Shown one piece after another: positions 33,074 to 46,400 of a stretch of DNA of 64,000 nucleotides. The notes below the pieces were generated by a model. The model did not search any database and was not told the DNA's origin. It saw only the letters and a list, made by a program, of their open reading frames with translations. The DNA lies in contig NW_023367383.1 in the NCBI RefSeq assembly GCF_902167145.1, positions 49,003 to 113,002 of the forward strand, given 5' to 3'. A program made the position numbers and the translations under genes. The number at the start of each line of letters is the position of its first letter. Position 1 is the stretch's first letter. This DNA comes from Zea mays. Taxonomy: Eukaryota; Streptophyta; Magnoliopsida; Poales; Poaceae.

Positions 33074-35517
33074 CTAGAGCTAGATGTCTCACCCTTATAC
33101 ATAATAGCATGATTAGGGCCAGAGTGAGACTTCCTAGAGTGAATTCTCCTAATTTTGTCCTCGGGATAACCGACAGGGTATAAAATGTAACCCTCGTTAT
33201 CCTGAGGCATGGGAGCCTTGCCCTTAACAAAGTTGGACAATCTTTTAGGAGGGGCATTAAGTTTGACATTGTCTCCCCTTTGAAAGCCAATGCCATCCTT
33301 GATGCCCGGGCGTCTCCCATTATAGAGCATACTTCTAGCAAATTTAAACTTTTCATTTTCTAAGTTATGCTCGACAATTTTAGCATCTAATTTTGCTATA
33401 TGATCATTTTGTTGTTTAATCAAAATCATGTGATCATGAATAGCATCAACATCAATATCTCTACATCTAGTACAAATAGTGACATGCTCAATGGTAGATG
33501 TAGATGGTTTGCAAGAATTAAGTTCAACAATCTTAGCACGTAATATATCATTCTTATCTCTAAGATCGGAAATTGTAACTTTGCAAACATCAAAATCTTT
33601 AGCCTTAGCAATCAAGTTTTCATTTTCTAATCTAAGGCTAGCAAGAGATACATTCAATTCTTCAATGTTAGCAAGTAAATCATCATTATTGTTTCTAAGA
33701 TTGGGAATTGAAATATCACAAACATGAGAATCAACCTTAGCATTTAAACTAGCATTTTCATTTCTAAGGTTGTCAATCATCTCATGGCAAGTGCTTAGCT
33801 CACTAGATAGTTTTTGACATTTTTCTACTTCTAGAGCATAAGCATTTTTAACCTTAACATGCTTCTTATTTTCTTTAATAAGGAAGTCCTCTTGAGTGTC
33901 CAAGAGATCATCCTTTTCATGAATGGCACTAATCAATTCATTAAGTTTTTCCTTTTGTTGCATGTTGAGGTTGGCAAAAAGAGATCGCAAGTTATCCTCC
34001 TCATCACTAGAAGACTCATATTTAGTGGAGGAGTTAGATTTAACCTTCTTCCGTTTGCCGTCCTTTGCCATGAGGCACTTGTGGCCGACGTTGGGGAAGA
34101 GGCGTCCCTTGGTGACGGCGATGTTGGCGGCATCCTCGTCGTCGGAGGAGTCGCTTGAGCTCTCGTCGGAGTCCCACTCCCGACAAACATGGGCATCGCC
34201 GCCCTTCTTCTTGTAGTACCTCTTCTTTTCTCTCCTCTTGCCCTTCTTGTCGTTATCCCTGTCACTGTCACTTGATAATGGACATTTTGCAATAAAGTGA
34301 CCGGGCTTACCACACTTGTAGCAAACTTTCTTGGAGCGGGACTTGTAGTCTTTCCCCCTCCTTTGCTTGAGGATTTGGCGGAAGCTCTTGATGATGAGCG
34401 CCATTTCCTCATTGTCGAGCTTGGAGGCGTCGATTGGTTGTCTACTTGGTGTAGACTCCTCCTTCTTTTCCTCTGTCGCCTTGAATGCGACGGGTTGAGC
34501 TTCGGATGTGGAGGGATCATCAAGCTCGTTGATCTCCCTCGAGCCTTCGATCATGCACTCAAAACTTACAAAATTCCCGATAACTTCCTCTGGGGTCATT
34601 TTAGTATATCTAGGATTACCACGAATTAATTGAACTTGAGTGGGGTTAAGGAAAATGAGAGATCTTAGAATAACCTTAACCACTTCGTGGTCGTCCCACT
34701 TCTTGCTCCCGAGGTTGCGCACTTGGTTCACCAAGGTCTTGAGCCGGTTGTACATGTGTTGTGGCTCTTCCCCTTTGCGAAGCCGGAACCGACTGAGCTC
34801 CCCCTCGATCGTTTCCCGCTTGGTGATCTTTGTGAGCTCATCTCCCTCGTGCGCGGTTTTGAGCACATCCCAAACCTCCTTGGCGCTCTTCAACCCTTGA
34901 ACTTTGTTATACTCCTCTCTACTTAAAGAGGCGAGGAGTATTGTTGTTTCTTGAGAGTTGAAGTGCTCGATTTGGGCCACCTCATCCTCATCATAGTCTT
35001 CATCCCTTACGAACGGTACCTGTGCACCAAACTCAACAACATCCCATATACTTTTGTGGAGCGAGGTTAGATGAAATCGCATTAAATCGCTCCACCTAGC
35101 GTAATCTTCACCATCAAAAGTTGGTGGTTTGCCTAATGGGACGGAAAGTAAAGGTGTATGTTTAGAAATGCGAGGGTAGCTTAGGGGAATCTTACTATAC
35201 TTCTTACGCTCTTGGCGTTTAGAAGTGACGGACGCCGCGTCGGAGCCGGAGGTGGATGTTGATGAAGTGTCGGTCTCGTAGTAGACGACTTTCCTCATCC
35301 TCTTGTGCTTGTCCCCACTCCGATGCGGCTTGTGAGAGGAAGATTTCTCCTTCTTCTCTTTGTGGTGAGAAGAAGATTTCTTCTCCTTCCCTTTGTTGGA
35401 GGAGCTCTTCTTCTTCTCCTTCCTCTTAGTGCGGGACTCTTCCGATGAAGTGCTCCCGTGGCTTGTAGTGGGCTTTTCGCCGGTCTCCATCTCCTTCTTG
35501 GCGTGATCTCCCGACAT
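33074..35517 (-). CDS. gag: Copia gag, 5' part, interrupted by the nested element
   Basis: Starts at ATG 35517 (MSGDHAKKEMETGEKP), 33 bp downstream of the primer site, and stays open for about 815 codons until the insertion. The N-terminal 90 residues are Ser/Lys/Glu-rich. A gag domain at about 125-330 contains PPTFDGEDYARWSDLMRFHL and LTKITKRETIEGELSRFRL. A zinc knuckle CYKCGKPGHFIAKC (CX2CX4HX4C) is near residue 405. The rest is acidic and then a long coiled coil (about 520-720) with repeated LRN/LRD/LE heptads, typical of the large gag of SIRE-lineage elements. The codons continue at 25819 beyond the nested element. As it stands, the frame reads into the inserted LTR and ends at 33040. No other stop is present. 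Confidence 0.9.
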
Positions 35518-35550
35518 TACTTCGAGCGGTTAGGCTCTAATGAAGAACCT

Positions 35551-35564
35551 GGCTTTGATACCAA
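35551..35564 (-). promoter_or_regulatory. Primer binding site of the copia element (initiator tRNA-Met)
   Basis: TTGGTATCAAAGCC on the minus strand, one base from the LTR end TATCA. TGGTATCAGAGC is the usual complement of plant initiator tRNA-Met; one G-to-A change is present. Confidence 0.85.
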
Positions 35565-35565
35565 T

Positions 35566-36888
35566 TGATAGTCGCCTAGAGGGGGGGGGTGAATAGGGCG
35601 AAACTGAAATTTACAAATATAAACACAACTACAAGCCGGGTTAGCGTTAGAAATATGAAACCGAGTCCGCGAGAGAGGGTGGAAAACAAATCGCAAGCAA
35701 ATGAAGAGTGTGACACGCGGATTTGTTTTACCGAGGTTCGGTACTCTCAAACCTACTCCCCGTTGAGGAGGCCACAAAGGTCGGGTCTCTTTCAAACCTT
35801 CCCTCTCTCAAATGATCCCACGGATCGAGTGAGCTTTCTCTTCTCAATCACTTGGAACACAAAGTTCCCACAAGGACCACCACAAGTTTGGTGTCTCTTG
35901 CCTCAATTACAAGTGAGTTTGATCGCAATGAAGGAATCAAGAAAGAAGAAAGCAATCCAAGCGCAAGAGCTCGAAAGAACACAAGCAAATCTCTCTCTCT
36001 AGTCACTAGGGCGTTGTGTGGAATTTGGAGAGGATTTGATCTCTTTGGTGTGTCTAGAATTGAATGCTAGAGCTCTTGTAAGTAGTTGGGAAGTGGAAAA
36101 CTTGGATGCAATGAATGGTTGGGTGGTTGGGGTATTTATAGCCCCAACCACCAAAATAACCGTTGGTGGAGGCTGTCTGTTCGATGGCGCACCGGACAGT
36201 CCGGTGCACACCGGACATGTCCGGTGCCCCTGCCACGTCACCAGTGCCATTGGAATCTGACCGTTGGAGTTCTGACTTCTGGGCCCGCCTCGATGTCCGG
36301 TGGCGCACCGGACATGCACTGTTCACTGTCCGGTGCGCCGGCATGGGCGACTCTGACTTCTGCGCGCGCATTAAATGCATCGCAGGTAGCCGTTGGCGCC
36401 GAAGTAGCCTTTGCTCCGTGGATGCACCGGACAGTCCGGTGCACACCGGACATGTCCGGTGAATTATAGCGGAGCAGCCGCTCTAATTTCCCGAGGCTGG
36501 CGAGTTCCTGAGCTGTGTCCCGTTGGAGCACCGGACACTGTCCGGTGTACACCGGACAGTCCGGTGTACACCGGACAGTCCGGTGAATTATAGCGTGCCG
36601 ACTCTGGAGAATTCCCGAAGGCGACGAGTTCGCGTTGAAGTCCTCTGGTGCACCGGACACTGTCTGGTGGTGCACCGGACAGTCCGGTGCGCCAGACCAG
36701 AGGAGCCTTCGGTTGCTCCTTTGCTCTTTTGTTGAACCCAACACTTGGTCTTTTTATTGGCTAAATGTGAACCTTTTGCACCTGTATAACTTATACACTA
36801 GAACAAACTAGTTAGTCCAAAGATTTGTGTTGGGCAATTCAACCACCAAAATTATATAGGAACTAGGTGTAAGAGTAATTCCCTTTCA
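35566..36888 (-). repeat. 5' LTR of the copia element
   Basis: 1323 bp. It contains the promoter TATA in the loop of the inverted repeat GTGGTTGGGG/CCCCAACCAC (36123-36151) and the palindrome cluster at about 36187-36690. Relative to the 3' LTR it has one extra CACCGGACAGTCCGGTG unit near 36190 and one near 36560, and about 25 substitutions by eye. A run of nine or more G at 35581-35589 is a possible sequencing weak spot. Confidence 0.93.
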
Positions 36889-37839
36889 ATGGTCTCCACC
36901 AGAAATCCAAGAATGTGATCTATGGCAAGGAAACATATGTGGGGTGAGGTGTATGAGCGTCTGGTCGATGATCAATGGCCACACAACCCCCATTTTTGTC
37001 GAAAATAGCCATGAATGACCATTTTCAATAATACCGAAGGCTAACACCTACGGATTTTTGAGCAAGAAATGGTCTCCACCAGAAATCCAAGAATGTGATC
37101 TATGGCAAGGAAACATATGTGGGGTGAGGTGTATGAGCCTCTGGTCGATGATCAATGGCCACACAACCCCCATTTTGCCGAAAATAGCCATGAATGACCA
37201 TTTACAATAATACCGAAGGCTAACACGTACGAGTTTTTAACCAAGAAATGGTCTCCACGAGAAATCCAAGATTATGATCTATGGCAAGAAAACATATATG
37301 GGGTGAAGTGTACGAGCCTCTGGTCGATGATCAATGGCAACACAACCCCCATTTTTGTCGAAAATAGCCATGAGCGACCATTTTCAATAATACTAGAGGC
37401 TAACACCTACGGATTTTAGACCAAGAAATGGTCTCCACCAGAAATTCAAGAATGTGATCTACGACAAGGAAACATATGTGGGGTGAGGTGTATGAGCCTC
37501 TAGTCGATGATCAATGGCCACACAACTCCCATTTTGCCGAAAATAGCCATGAATGACCGTTTTCAATAATATCGAAGGCTAACACCTACGGATTTTTGAC
37601 CAAGAAATGGTCTCCACCAGAAATCCAAGAATGTGATCTATGGCAAGGAAACATATGTGGGGTGAGGTGTATGAGCCTCTGGTCGACGATAAATGGCCAC
37701 ACAACCCCCATTTTTTATGAAAATAGCCATGAGCGACCTTGAAAATAGCCATGAGTGACCATTTTCAATAATACTAGAGGCTAACACCTACGGATTTTAG
37801 ATCAAAAAATGGTATCCACCAGAAATCCAAGAATGTGAT

Positions 37840-40780
37840 CTATGGCAAGGAAACATATGTGTAGTGAGGTGTATGAGCCTCTAGTCGATGATCAATGGCC
37901 ACACAACCCCCATTTTTGTCAAAAATAGCCATGAATGACCATTTTCAATAATACCGAAGGCTAACAGCGACCATTTTCAATAATACTAGAGGCTAAGACC
38001 TACGGATTTTTGACCAAGAAATGGTCTCCACCAGAAATCCAAGAATGTGATCTATGGCAAGGAAACATATGTGGGGTGAGGTTTATGAGCCTCTAGTCGA
38101 TGATAAATGGCCACACAACCCCCATTTTTTATGAGCCTCTGGTCGATGATCAATGGCCACACAACCCCCATTTTTGTCGAAAATAGCCATGAATGACCAT
38201 TTACAATAATACCGAAGGCTAACACCTACGGATTTTTGACCAAGAAATGGTCTCCACCAGAAATCCAAGAATGTGATCTATGGCAAGGAAACATATGTGG
38301 GGTGAGGTGTATGAGCCTATGGTCGATGATCAATGGCCACACAACCCCCATTTTGCCGAAAATAGCCATGAATGACCATTTTCAATAATACCGAAGGCTA
38401 AGACCTACGGATTTTTGACCAAGAAATGGTCTCCACCAGAAATCCAAGAATGTGATCTATGGCAAGGAAACATATGTGGGGTGAGGTGTATGAGCCTCTG
38501 GTCGATGATCAATGGCCACACAACCCCCATTTTTGTCGAAAATAGCCATGAACGACCATTTTCAATAATACTGAAGGCTAACACCTACGGATTTTTAACC
38601 AAGAAATGGGGGTTGTGTGGCCATTGATCATCGACCAGACGCTCATACACCTCACCCCACATATGTTACCTTGCCATAGATCACATTCTTGGATTTCTGG
38701 TGGAGACCATTTCTTGGTCAAAAATCTGTAGGTGTTAGCCTTCGGTATTATTGTAAATGGTCATTCATGGCTATTTTCGACAAAAATGGGGGTTGTGTGG
38801 CCATTGATCATCGACCAGAGGCTCATACACCTCACCCCACATATGTTTCCTTGCCATAGATCACATTCTTGGATTTCTAGTGGAGACCATTTCTTGATCA
38901 AAAATCCGTAGGTCTTAGCCTCTAGTATTATTGAAAATAGTCGCTCATGGCTATTTTCGGCAAAAATGGGGGTTGTGTGGCCATTGATCATCGACCAAAC
39001 GCTCATACACCTCACCCCACATATGTTTCCTTGCCATAGAATGACCATTTACAATAATACCGAAGGCTAACACCTACGGATTTTTGACCAAGAAATGGTC
39101 TCCACCAGAAATCCAAGAATGTGATCTATGACAAGGAAAGATATGTGGGGTGAGGTGTATGAGCCTCTAGTCGATGATCAATGGCCACACAACCCCCATT
39201 TTTGTCGAAAATAGCCATGAATGACCATTTTCAATAATACCGAAGGCTAACACGTACGAGTTTTTAACCAAGAAATGGTTTCCACCAGAAATCCAAGAAT
39301 GTAATCTATGGTGTGATCTATGGCAAGGAAACATATGTGGGGTGAGGTGTATGAGCCTCTGGTCGACGATCAATGGCCACACAACCCTAATTTTTGTCGA
39401 AAATAGCCATGAACGACCATTTTCAATGACACTGAAGGCTAACACCTACGGATTTTTGACCAAGAAATGGTCTCCACCATAAATCCAAGAATGTGATCTA
39501 TGGCAAGGAAATATATGTGGGGTGAGGTGTATGAGCGTCTGGTCAATGATCAATGGCCACACAACCCCCATTTTTGTCGAAAATAGCCATGAATGACCAT
39601 TTTCAAAAATACCGGAGGCTAACACATTCGGATTTTTGACCAAGAAATGGTCTCCACCAGAAATCCAAGAATGTGATCTATGGCAAGGAAACATATGTGG
39701 GGTGAGGTGTATGAGCCTCTGGTCGACGATCAATGGCCACACAACCCCCATTTTTTATGAAAATAGCCATGAGCGACCTTGAAAATAGCCATGAGCGACC
39801 TTGAAAATAGCCATGAACGACCATTTTCAATAATACCGAAGGCTAACACGTACGAGTTTTTAACCAAGAAATGGTTTCCACCAGAAATCCAAGAATGTAA
39901 TCTATGGCAAGGAAACATATGTGGGGTGAGGTTTATGAGCCTCTAGTCGATGATAAATGGCCACACAACCCCCATTTTTTATGAAAATAGCCATGAGCGA
40001 CCTTGAAAATAGCCATGAGCGACCATTTTCAATAATACTAGAGGCTAACACCTACGGATTTTAGACCAAGAAATGGTCTCCACCAGAAATCCAAGAATGT
40101 GATCTATGGCAAGGAAACATATGTGTAGTGAGGTGTATGAGCCTCTAGTCGATGATCAATGGCCACACAACCCCCATTTTTGTCGAAAATAGCCATGAAT
40201 GACCATTTTCAATAATACCGAAGGCTAACAGCGACCATTTTCAATAATACTAGAGGCTAAGACCTACGGATTTTTGTCCAAGAAATGGTCTCCACCAGAA
40301 ATCCAAGAATGTGATCTATGGCAAGGAAACATATGTGGGGTGAGGTTTATGAGCCTCTAGTCGATGATAAATGGCCACACAACCCCCATTTTTTATGAGC
40401 CTCTGGTCGATGATTAATGGCCACACAACCCCCATTTTTGTCGAAAATAGCCATGAATGACCATTTACAATAATACCGAAGGCTAACACCTACGGATTTT
40501 TGACCAAGAAATGGTCTCCACCAGAAATCCAAGAATGTGATCTATGGCAAGGAAACATATGTGGGGTGAGGTGTATGAGCCTATGGTCGATGATCAATGG
40601 CCACACAACCCCCATTTTGCCGAAAATAGCCATGAATGACCATTTTCAATAATACCGAAGGCTAAGACCTACAAATTTTTGACCAAGAAATGGTCTCCAC
40701 CAGAAATCCAAGAATGTGATCTATGGCAAGGAAACATATGTGGGGTGAGGTGTATGAGCCTCTAGTCGATGATAAATGGC
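37840..40780 (-). repeat. Duplicated knob block, offset 2264 bp
   Basis: About 37840-38600 and 40104-40780 share private joins at a constant 2264-bp offset: GTAGTGAGGTG, the shortened junction GGCTAACAGCGACC, and the partial unit in which TTTTTTATGAGCCTCTGGTCG skips most of a monomer. The inverted insert at 38605-39040 is not part of the second copy, so the switch probably postdates or borders the duplication. Confidence 0.75.
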
Positions 40781-43404
40781 CACACAACTCCCATTTTTTA
40801 TGAGCCTCTGGTCGATGATTAATGGCCACACAACCCCCATTTTTGTCGAAAATAGCCATGAACGACCATTTTCAATAATACCGAAGGCTAACACCTACGG
40901 ATTTTTGACCAAGAAATGGTCTCCACCAGAAATCCAAGAATGTGATCTATGGCAAGGAAACATATGTGGGGTGAGGTGTATGAGCCTCTGGTCGACGATC
41001 AATGGCCACACAACCCTAATTTTTGTCGAAAATAGCCATGAACGACCATTTTCAATGACACTGAAGGCTAACACCTACAAATTTTTGACCAAGAAATGGT
41101 CTCCACCATAAATCCAAGAATGTGATCTATGGCAAGGAAACATATGTGGGGTGAGGTGTATGAGCCTCTAGTCGACGATCAATGGCCGCACAACCCCCAT
41201 TTTGCCGAAAATAGCCATGAACGACCATTTTCAAAAATACCAAAGGCTAACACCTACGGATTTTTGACCAAGAAATGGTCTCCACCAGAAATCCAAGAAT
41301 GTGATCTATGGCAAGGAAACATATGTGGGGTGAGGTGTACGAGCCTCTGGTCGATGATCAATGGCCACAGAACCCCCATTTTGCCGAAAATAGCCATGAA
41401 TGACCATTTACAATAATACCGAAGGCTAACACCTACGGATTTTTGACCAAGAAATGGTCTCCACCAGAAATCCAAGAATGTGATCTATGGCAAGGAAACA
41501 TATGTGGGGTGAGGTGTATGAGCCTCTGGTCGATGATCAATGGCCACACAACCCCCATTTTGCCAAAAATAGCCATGAATGACCATTTTCAATAATACCG
41601 AAGGCTAACACGTACGAGTTTTTGACCAAGAAATGGTCTCCACCAGAAATCCAAGAATGTGATCTATGGCAAGGAAACATATGTGGCGTGAGGTGTATGA
41701 GCCTCTGGTCGATGATCAATGGCCACACAACCCCCATTTTTGTCGAAAATAGCCATGAACGACCATTTTCTATAATATTAGAGGCTAAGACCTACGGATT
41801 TTTGACCAAGAAATGGTCTCCACCAGAAATCCAAGAATGTGATCTATGGCAAGGAAACATATGTGGGGTGAGGTGTATGAGCCTCTAGTCGATGATCAAT
41901 GGCCACACAACCCCCATTTTTGTCAAAAATAGCCATGAACGACCATTTTCAATAATACCGAAGGCTAACACCTACGGATTTTTGACCAAGAAATGGTCCA
42001 TTTTGCCGAAAATAGCCATGAATGACCATTTACAATAATACCGATGGCTAACACCTACGGATTTTTGACCAAGAAATGGTCTCCACCAGAAATCCAAGAA
42101 TGTGATCTATGGCAAGGAAACATATGTGGGGTGAGATTTATGAGCCTCTAGTCGATGATAAATGGCCACACAACCCCCATTTTTTTATGAAAATAGCCAT
42201 GAGCGACCATTTTCAATAATATTAGAGGCTAAGACCTACGGATTTTTGACCAAGAAATGGTCTCCACCAGAAATCCAAGAATGTGATCTACGACAAGGAA
42301 ACATATGTGGGGTGAGGTGTATGAGCGTCTGGTCGATGATCAATGGCCACACAACCCCCATTTTTGTCGAAAATAGCCATGAACGACCATTTTCAATAAT
42401 ATAGAAGGCTAACACCTACGGATTTTTGACCAAGAAATGGTCTCCACCAGAAATCCAAGAATGTGATCTACGACAAGGAAACATATGTGGGGTGAGGTGT
42501 ATGAGCCTCTAGTCGATGATCAATGGCCACACAACCCCCATTTTTGTCGAAAATAGCCATGAATGACCATTTTCAAAAATACCAAAGGCTAACACGTACG
42601 GATTTTTAACCAAGAAATGGTCTCCACCAGAAATCCAAGAATGTGATCTATGGCAAGGAAACATATGTGTAGTGAGGTGTACGAGCCTCTGGTCGATGAT
42701 CAATGGCCACACAACCCCCATTTTTGTCGAAAATAGCCATGAACGACCATTTTCAATAATATCGAAGGCTAACACCTACGGATTTTTGACCAAGAAATGG
42801 TCTCCACCAGAAATCCAAGAATATTAGAGGCTAAGACCATTTCTTGGTCAAAAATCCGTACGTGTTAGCCTCTAGTATTATTGAAAATGGTCGCTCATGG
42901 CTATTTTCAAGGTCGCTCATGGCTATTTTCATAAAAAATGGGGGTTGTGTGGCCATTGATCATCGACAAGAGGCTCATACACCTCACCCCACATATGTTT
43001 CCTTGCCATAGATCACATTCTTGGATTTCTGGTGGAGACCATTTCTTGGTCAAAAATCCGTAGGTCTTAGCCTCTAGTATTATTGAAAATGGTCACTGTT
43101 AGCCTTTGGTATTATTGAAAATGGTCATTCATGGCTATTTTCGACAAAAATGAGGGTTGTGTGGCCATTGATCATCGACTAGAGGCTCATACACCTCACC
43201 CCACATATGTTTCCTTACCATAGATCACATTCTTGGATTTCTGGTGGAGACCATTTCTTGGTCAAAAATCCGTAGGTCTTAGCCTCTAGTATTATTGAAA
43301 ATGGTCGCTCATGGCTATTTTCGGCAAAAATGGGGGTTGTGTGGCCATTGATCATCGACCAGACGCTCATACACCTCACCCCACATATGTTTCCTTGCCA
43401 TAGA
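38605..43404 (+). repeat. Two plus-oriented inserts sharing the same right-hand inversion join
   Basis: The plus segments 38605-39040 and 42836-43404 both end in CCTTGCCATAGAATGACC followed by minus-oriented sequence. An identical break inside the monomer is unlikely to arise twice, so one join was copied along with its surroundings. Confidence 0.7.
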
Positions 43405-46400
43405 ATGACCTTTTACAATAATACCAAAGGCTAACACCTACGGATTTTTGACCAAGAAATGGTCTCCACCAGAAATCCAAGAATGTGATCTATGGCAAGG
43501 AAACATATGTGGGGTGTGGTGTATGAGCCTCTGGTCGATGATCAATGGCCACACAACCCCCATTTTTGTCGAAAATAGCCATGAATGACCATTTTCAATA
43601 ATACCGAAGGCTAACACGTACGAGTTTTTAACCAAGAAATGGTTTCCACCAGAAATCCAAGAATGTGATCTATGGCAAGGAAACATATGTGGGGTGAGGT
43701 GTATGAGCGTCTGGTCGATGATCAATGGCCACACAACCCCCATTTTTGTCGAAAATAGCCATGAACGACCTTGAAAATAGCCATGAGCGACCATTTTCAA
43801 TAATACTAGAGGCTAACACCTACGGATTTTAGACCAAGAAATGGTCTCCACCAGAAATCCAAGAATGTGATCTATGACAAGGAAACATATGTGGGGTGAG
43901 GTGTATGAGCGTCTGGTCGATGATCAATGGCCACACAGCCCCCATTTTTGTCGAAAATAGCCATGAACGACCATTTTCAATAATACCGAAGGCTAACACC
44001 TACGGATTTTTGACCAAGAAATGGTCTCCACCAGAAATCCAAGAATGTGATCTATGGCAAGGAAACATATGTGGGGTGAGGTGTATGAGCGTCTGGTCGA
44101 TGATCAATGGCCACACAACCCCCATTTTTGTCGAAAATAGCCATGAATGACCATTTTCAAAAATACCAAAGGCTAACACATTCGGATTTTTGCCCAAGAA
44201 ATGGTCTCCACCAGAAATCCAAGAATGTGATCTATGGCAAGGAAACATATGTGGTGTGAGGTGTACGAGCCTCTGGTCGATGATCAATGGCCACAGAACC
44301 CCCATTTTGCCGAAAATAGCCATGAACGACCATTTTCAATAATACCGAAGGCTAACACCTACGGATTTTTAACCAAGAAATGGTCTCCACCAGAAATCCA
44401 AGAATGTGATCTATGGCAAGGAAACATATGTGGGGTGAGGTGTATGAGCCTCTGGTCGATGATCAATGGCCACACAACCCCCATTTTTGTCGAAAATAGC
44501 CATGAACGACCATTTTAAATAATACCGAAGGCTAACACCTACGGATTTTTGACCAAGAAATGGTCTCCACCAGAAATCCAAGAATGTGATCTATGGCAAG
44601 GAAACATATGTGGGGTGAGGTGTATGAGCCTCTAGTCGATGATCAATGGCCAGACAACCCCCATTTTTGTCGAAAATAGCCATGAATGACCATTTTCAAA
44701 AATACCAAAGGCTAACACGTATGGATTTTTGACCAAGAAATGGTCTCCACCAGAAATCCAAGAATGTGATCTATGGCAAGGAAACATATGTGGGGTGAGG
44801 TGTACGAGCCTATGGTCGATGATCAATGGCCACACAACCCCCATTTTGCCGAAAATAGCCATGAATGACCATTTTCAATAATACCGAAGGCTAACACGTA
44901 CGAGTTTTTAACCAAGAAATGGTTTCCATAAGAAATCCAAGAATGTAATCTATGGCAAGGAAACATATGTGGGGTGAGGTTTATGAGCCTCTAGTCGATG
45001 ATAAATGGCCACACAACCCCCATTTTTTATGAAAATAGCCATGAGCGACCTTGAAAATAGCCATGAGCGACCATTTTCAATAATACTAGAGGCTAACACA
45101 TACGGATTTTAGACCAAGAAATGGTATCCACCAGAAATCCAAGAATGTGATCTATGGCAAGGAAACATATGTGGGGTGAGGTGTATGAGCGTCTGGTCGA
45201 TGATCAATGGCCACACAACCCCCCTATTTTTGTAGAAAATAGCATGAACGACCATTTTCAATAATACCGAAGGCTAACACCTACAGATTTTTGACCAAGA
45301 AATGGTCTCCACCAGAAATCCAAGAATGTGATCTATGGCAAGGAAACATATGTGGGGTGAGGTGTATGAGCCTCTGGTCGATGATCAATGGCCACACAAC
45401 CCCCATTTTTGTCGAAAATAGCCATGAACGACCATTTTCAATAATATTAGAGGCTAAGACCTACGGATTTTTGACCAAGAAATGGTCTCCACCAGAAATC
45501 CAAGAATGTGATCTATGGCAAGGAAACATATGTGGGGTGAGGTGTATGAGCCTCTGGTCGATGATCAATGGCCACACAACCCCCATTTTTGTCGAAAATA
45601 GCCATGAACGACCATTTTCAATAATATCGAAGGCTAACACCTACGGATTTTTGACCAAGAAATGGTCTCCACCAGAAATCCAAGAATGTGATCTACGACA
45701 AGGAAACATATGTGGGGTGAGGTGTATGAGCCACTGGTCGACGATCAATGGCCACACAACCCCCATTTTGCCGAAAATAGCCATGAATGACCATTTTCAA
45801 TAATACCGAAGGCTAACACGTACGAGTTTTTAACCAAGAAATGGTTTCCACCAGAAATCCAAGAATGTAATCTATGGCAAGGAAACATATGTGGGGTGAG
45901 GTTTATGAGCCTCTAGTCGATGATAAATGGCCACACAACCCCCATTTTTTATGAAAATAGCCATGAGCGACCTTGAAAATAGCCATGAGCGACCATTTTC
46001 AATAATACTAGAGGCTAACACCTACGGATTTTAGACCAAGAAATGGTCTCCACCAGAAATCCAAGAATGTGATCTATGGCAAGGAAACATATGTGGGGTG
46101 AGGTGTATGAGCGTCTGGTCGATGATCAATGGCCACACAACCCCCATTTTTTATGAAAATAGCCATGAGCGACCATTTTCAATAATATTAGAGGCTAAGA
46201 CCTACGGATTTTTGACCAAGAAATGGTCTCCACCAGAAATCCAAGAATGTGATCTATGGCAAGGAAACATATGTGGGGTGAGGTGTATGAGCCTCTGGTC
46301 GATGATCAATGGCCACACAACCCCCATTTTTGTCGAAAATAGCCATGAATGACCATTTACAATAATACCGAAGGCTAACACCTACGGATTTTTGACCAAG

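Larger units (their letters stand above)
20216..36888 (-). mobile_element. Opie/Ji (PREM-2)-type Ty1/copia LTR retrotransposon, SIRE lineage
   Basis: A minus-oriented element of 16673 bp, of which 7249 bp is a nested element, so about 9.4 kb in its own right. Ends are TG...CA on both strands (TGATAGTCGCC at 20216, CCCTTTCA at 36888), with target duplications ATGGT at 20211-20215 and 36889-36893. The layout in sense order is 5' LTR, initiator-tRNA-Met primer site, gag, pol in the copia order protease-integrase-RT-RNase H, a non-coding stretch of about 0.8 kb, a purine tract and the 3' LTR. The LTR sequence and the long gag with coiled-coil tail match the abundant maize Opie/Ji group; which of the two is not settled here. 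The LTRs differ at roughly 2% of sites, so it is older than both Zeon-like elements. Confidence 0.92.
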
